A DNA stretch of 64,000 nucleotides from Hyphomicrobiales bacterium (GTDB taxonomy: Bacteria > Pseudomonadota > Alphaproteobacteria > Rhizobiales > Rhizobiaceae): contig JAJFHU010000020.1 of the NCBI GenBank assembly GCA_021775455.1, positions 1-64,000 of the forward strand, in the 5' to 3' direction. Every line of letters starts with the position of its first letter. The first letter of the stretch is position 1. Below the pieces are notes generated by a model. That model was not told where the DNA came from. It was given only the letters and a program-made list of their open reading frames with translations, and did no database searches. Made by a program: the position numbers and the translations under genes. Positions 61,675-64,000 of the stretch are shown here, piece after piece.

Positions 61675-63027
61675 ATGAATGCGTCCCAAATTCGAGAGCC
61701 CGTAAGCTTCGGAAAGCGTACAGAACCTCATACCGTAACAATTTCGAGAAACGGTAAATCCAGTCATTTCACTATTAGCCCACTAGTGTTTTCCATTACG
61801 CTGTGCCTGACAGCGATGTTTATGGTTGGATACTTTGCTGCAACTGCATACCTTATGTTCCGCGATGATCTGATAGAGGCCTCCTATGCCCACAACGCAC
61901 GCGTAAAACATCAATACGAAGATCGCATTGCAGCATTGAGAACAAAGCTTGACCGGATAACATCGCGTCAATTACTCGATCAGCAGGCCATTGAATCACG
62001 TGTTAGCGAATTGGTTGAGCGACAAAGCCGTTTGGGAGATCGCGGAGGCCACATCAATACGCTACTGGAAAAAGCGCGCGCCAAAGGCATTTCAACCACA
62101 GCTCAAAAGAACCATAAACCAGACACCAAAAAAACTGATCCGATCACCACCGGTTCCCTGAACACTGCCAAGCCGGTTAATTTGGCTTCGTTGAGCGCGT
62201 CTTTCAGTTTGCGTGGTTCTTTGGGTGCTGACGAAAAACCAGCCAATCCCACTTCCGCTGATGTTCTGATCCAGCCAACTACAACGATCGTGTCAAATTT
62301 CTACAAGGGCACAGCCCCGCAAATGACATCAAGCTTTACGCAAAGCCTGTTCAGCGAAATTACCGAAGCAATGATTGAAATAGATGCCCACCAGCGCACT
62401 GAAGTCGATGGTATGAGAATTGCTGCATCCAAAAAAGCTCAACAAATCGCCGGCGTCCTGTCCTCCGTGGGTGTCACGGTACCCGGCGCGGTCAAAAAAC
62501 AGATTGGCGGTCCATTTGAACCACTGAATCAATCAACTCCATTTGATCTTCACCTGGAAGCACTTGATCAATCCCTGGCTGCGTTAGACAAAATTTCTGC
62601 AACCGCTAAAACAATGCCGCTTATTCGCCCTGCTAGGAACGCCAGTGTTTCCAGTCGTTTTGGATCGCGGGTCGATCCATTCAACGGAAAAATGGCAATG
62701 CATTCGGGTATTGATTTTCGCGCTGCTCGCGGAACTCCGGTTTATGCCGCAGGTAACGGACTTGTCACCCACGCATCCAGAAAAGGCGGCTATGGCAAAA
62801 TGGTTGAGATCGTTCATGCCAGCGGCTACAAAACCCGCTATGCACACTTGGGCAAAGTCTTGGTAAAACCAGGTCAGACAATCAAAAGCGGAGAATTGAT
62901 TGGCAAGGTTGGAAGCACGGGGCGCAGTACCGGTCCGCATCTCCACTACGAAATTCGCAAGGGCAAGGAAGCCGTCAATCCTATCGGTTTTTTGAAGGCT
63001 GCCAAGAAACTTCAGACGCTTCTTTAA
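61675..63027 (+). CDS. M23-family murein endopeptidase
   Basis: The 450-residue protein has a cytoplasmic head, a membrane helix (about 38-60, 'SITLCLTAMFMVGYFAATAY'), a coiled-coil stretch (about 70-140) and a C-terminal LytM/M23 domain (about 320-445). The zinc ligands are in 'MHSGIDFRAARGTPVYAAGN' (HxxxD) and 'HLHYEIRKGKEAVNPI' (HxH). 'YGKMVEIVHASGYKTRYAHL' and 'KPGQTIKSGELIGKVGSTGR' complete the fold. It should cut or regulate peptidoglycan crosslinks at the periplasmic side, as NlpD/EnvC-type or DipM-like proteins do. It is convergent with prfB. Confidence 0.93.
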   Translation: MNASQIREPVSFGKRTEPHTVTISRNGKSSHFTISPLVFSITLCLTAMFMVGYFAATAYLMFRDDLIEASYAHNARVKHQYEDRIAALRTKLDRITSRQLLDQQAIESRVSELVERQSRLGDRGGHINTLLEKARAKGISTTAQKNHKPDTKKTDPITTGSLNTAKPVNLASLSASFSLRGSLGADEKPANPTSADVLIQPTTTIVSNFYKGTAPQMTSSFTQSLFSEITEAMIEIDAHQRTEVDGMRIAASKKAQQIAGVLSSVGVTVPGAVKKQIGGPFEPLNQSTPFDLHLEALDQSLAALDKISATAKTMPLIRPARNASVSSRFGSRVDPFNGKMAMHSGIDFRAARGTPVYAAGNGLVTHASRKGGYGKMVEIVHASGYKTRYAHLGKVLVKPGQTIKSGELIGKVGSTGRSTGPHLHYEIRKGKEAVNPIGFLKAAKKLQTLL

Positions 63028-63037
63028 ATCATGATAT

Positions 63038-64000
63038 CTATTCCAGATCCTCGACGACCACGCCCTCGCTGCCGGTAATTTGGTGGGCCAGTGCCGCCTC
63101 CATGAATGCGTTCAAATCACCATCCAGCACATTGTCTGGTGAGGTGCTTTCAACACCGGTACGCAAATCCTTGACCAGCTGGTAAGGCTGCAGCACATAG
63201 GAACGGATTTGGTGTCCCCAACCAATTTCAGATTTTGAATCATGCGCTTCCTGGATCGATTCCTGACGCTTCTTAATCTCAATATCGTAGAGCCTGGCAC
63301 GCAGCGCCTTCATGGCATTTGCGCGGTTCTGGTGTTGGGACTTCTCGGAAGACGTCACCACAATTCCAGTTGGAACATGGGTAATCCGAACTGCAGAATC
63401 GGTAGTGTTCACATGCTGACCACCAGCACCCGATGAACGGTATGTATCAACCCGGATATCCTTGTCCTGAATATCAATATCCACATTGTCATCAATTTCC
63501 GGATAAGCCCAAACCGACGAGAATGATGTGTGCCGCCGGGCATTACTGTCATAGGGCGAAATCCGCACCAGCCGATGAACACCGGATTCCGTTTTCAACC
63601 AGCCATAAGCATTATCACCGCTGATTAGAATTGAGGCCGCCTTGATACCCGCTTCATCTCCTGGTGTCGTGGATTGCACTTCAACCTTGAAACCGTTCTG
63701 TTCGGCCCAGCGCACATACATGCGCAACAACATGTTGGCCCAATCCTGGCTTTCGGTTCCCCCCGCCCCGGAATGAACTTCCAGGAAGCAGTTGTTGGGA
63801 TCCATTTCACCAGACAGGAGTGCAGCCACTTGCCTCTTGCCCATTTCCGCGTTCATTTTGGCAAGAGCTGCTTCCGCTTCCGCAACAATCTGATCATCAC
63901 CTTCTTCCTCACCAAGCTCGATCAAACCGGCATGGTCATCAAGCTCGGACTCAATTTCGCGGATGGTCTTGATACTGGTTTCGAGGTGTTGGCGCTCCCG
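63038..64000 (-). CDS. prfB: Peptide chain release factor 2, 5' end outside the window
   Basis: RF2 reads UGA and UAA and releases the finished peptide. The visible part is 321 codons from the C-terminal side; the frame stays open to base 64000, so the N-terminus and any programmed frameshift site are outside. The GGQ motif is in 'RSSGAGGQHVNTTDSAVRIT' and the discriminator region reads SPY ('HRLVRISPYDSNARRHTSF') instead of the SPF usual in enterobacteria, a variant known in alphaproteobacteria. Domain 1 begins near the upper edge with 'GLIELGEEEGDDQIVAEAEA'. Confidence 0.96.
   Translation of the reverse strand, partial: RERQHLETSIKTIREIESELDDHAGLIELGEEEGDDQIVAEAEAALAKMNAEMGKRQVAALLSGEMDPNNCFLEVHSGAGGTESQDWANMLLRMYVRWAEQNGFKVEVQSTTPGDEAGIKAASILISGDNAYGWLKTESGVHRLVRISPYDSNARRHTSFSSVWAYPEIDDNVDIDIQDKDIRVDTYRSSGAGGQHVNTTDSAVRITHVPTGIVVTSSEKSQHQNRANAMKALRARLYDIEIKKRQESIQEAHDSKSEIGWGHQIRSYVLQPYQLVKDLRTGVESTSPDNVLDGDLNAFMEAALAHQITGSEGVVVEDLE

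Overview
The window looks like a chromosomal segment of an alphaproteobacterium of the order Hyphomicrobiales (Rhizobiales), probably a marine or other low-GC member. This is inferred from gene content and order: purL-bolA-grxD, metC divergent from aapJQMP, an IscU-like scaffold divergent from folE-hisI, tyrS divergent from anmK and convergent with an AsmA-like giant, plus order-typical small proteins (DUF1127, DUF3126, a transglutaminase-like cysteine peptidase). Base composition by eye is moderate, with AT-rich spacers. No rRNA, tRNA, CRISPR or prophage was recognised.

Layout. 0-5.3 kb: DoxX-like membrane protein, DUF1127 protein, a MocR-type regulator with a probably leaderless promoter, and a hybrid histidine kinase whose sensor domain has a haem-type CxxCH motif. 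5.7-9.1 kb: purL, bolA, an unlisted 45-residue membrane ORF and grxD. 9.2-15.4 kb: a lipoprotein with a possible permuted papain-like fold, DODA-type dioxygenase, GFA protein, class II DAHP synthase, a decayed gene tail, a TadG-like protein and a glutathione transferase. 15.7-24.2 kb: NnrS, an ECF sigma factor overlapping a vWA-domain protein, a flavin reductase, two exported proteins of unknown function and thrS. 24.4-26.2 kb: a TadG-like paralogue broken by one in-frame TGA, next to an IS30 transposase remnant. 26.2-34.8 kb: isocitrate lyase with an elaborate operator, asparaginase, yidD, IscU-like scaffold, folE, hisI, a LysE exporter, patatin phospholipase, CBS protein, secreted hydrolase and cupin.

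34.8-41.4 kb: rhomboid, a candidate minus-strand small RNA, PAS and PilZ proteins, a secreted cysteine peptidase with a structured 3' end, gamma carbonic anhydrase, two unknowns, DUF3126 and cysE. 41.5-50.7 kb: hydrolase, zinc-finger protein, FAD monooxygenase, a DUF2459 protein, the Aap general amino-acid ABC transporter and metC. 50.7-53.7 kb is the most accessory-looking stretch: AT-rich exported ORFs, each directly preceded by a C-terminal fragment of a GNAT-like protein, then an XRE regulator. 53.9-64 kb: desaturase overlapping a PhnD-like binding protein, anmK, tyrS, AsmA-like protein, M23 peptidase and the 3' part of prfB.

Most of the window is ordinary metabolism: purine, aromatic amino acid, cysteine/methionine, histidine and folate synthesis, the glyoxylate shunt, amino-acid uptake and envelope upkeep. 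The less ordinary signals are regulatory: two structured transcripts 2.6 kb apart with twin 8-nt complementary stretches, repeated operators before aceA, before an exported protein at 21.5 kb and before the cysteine peptidase, and the sigma/vWA pair. No clear new multi-gene system is proven here.
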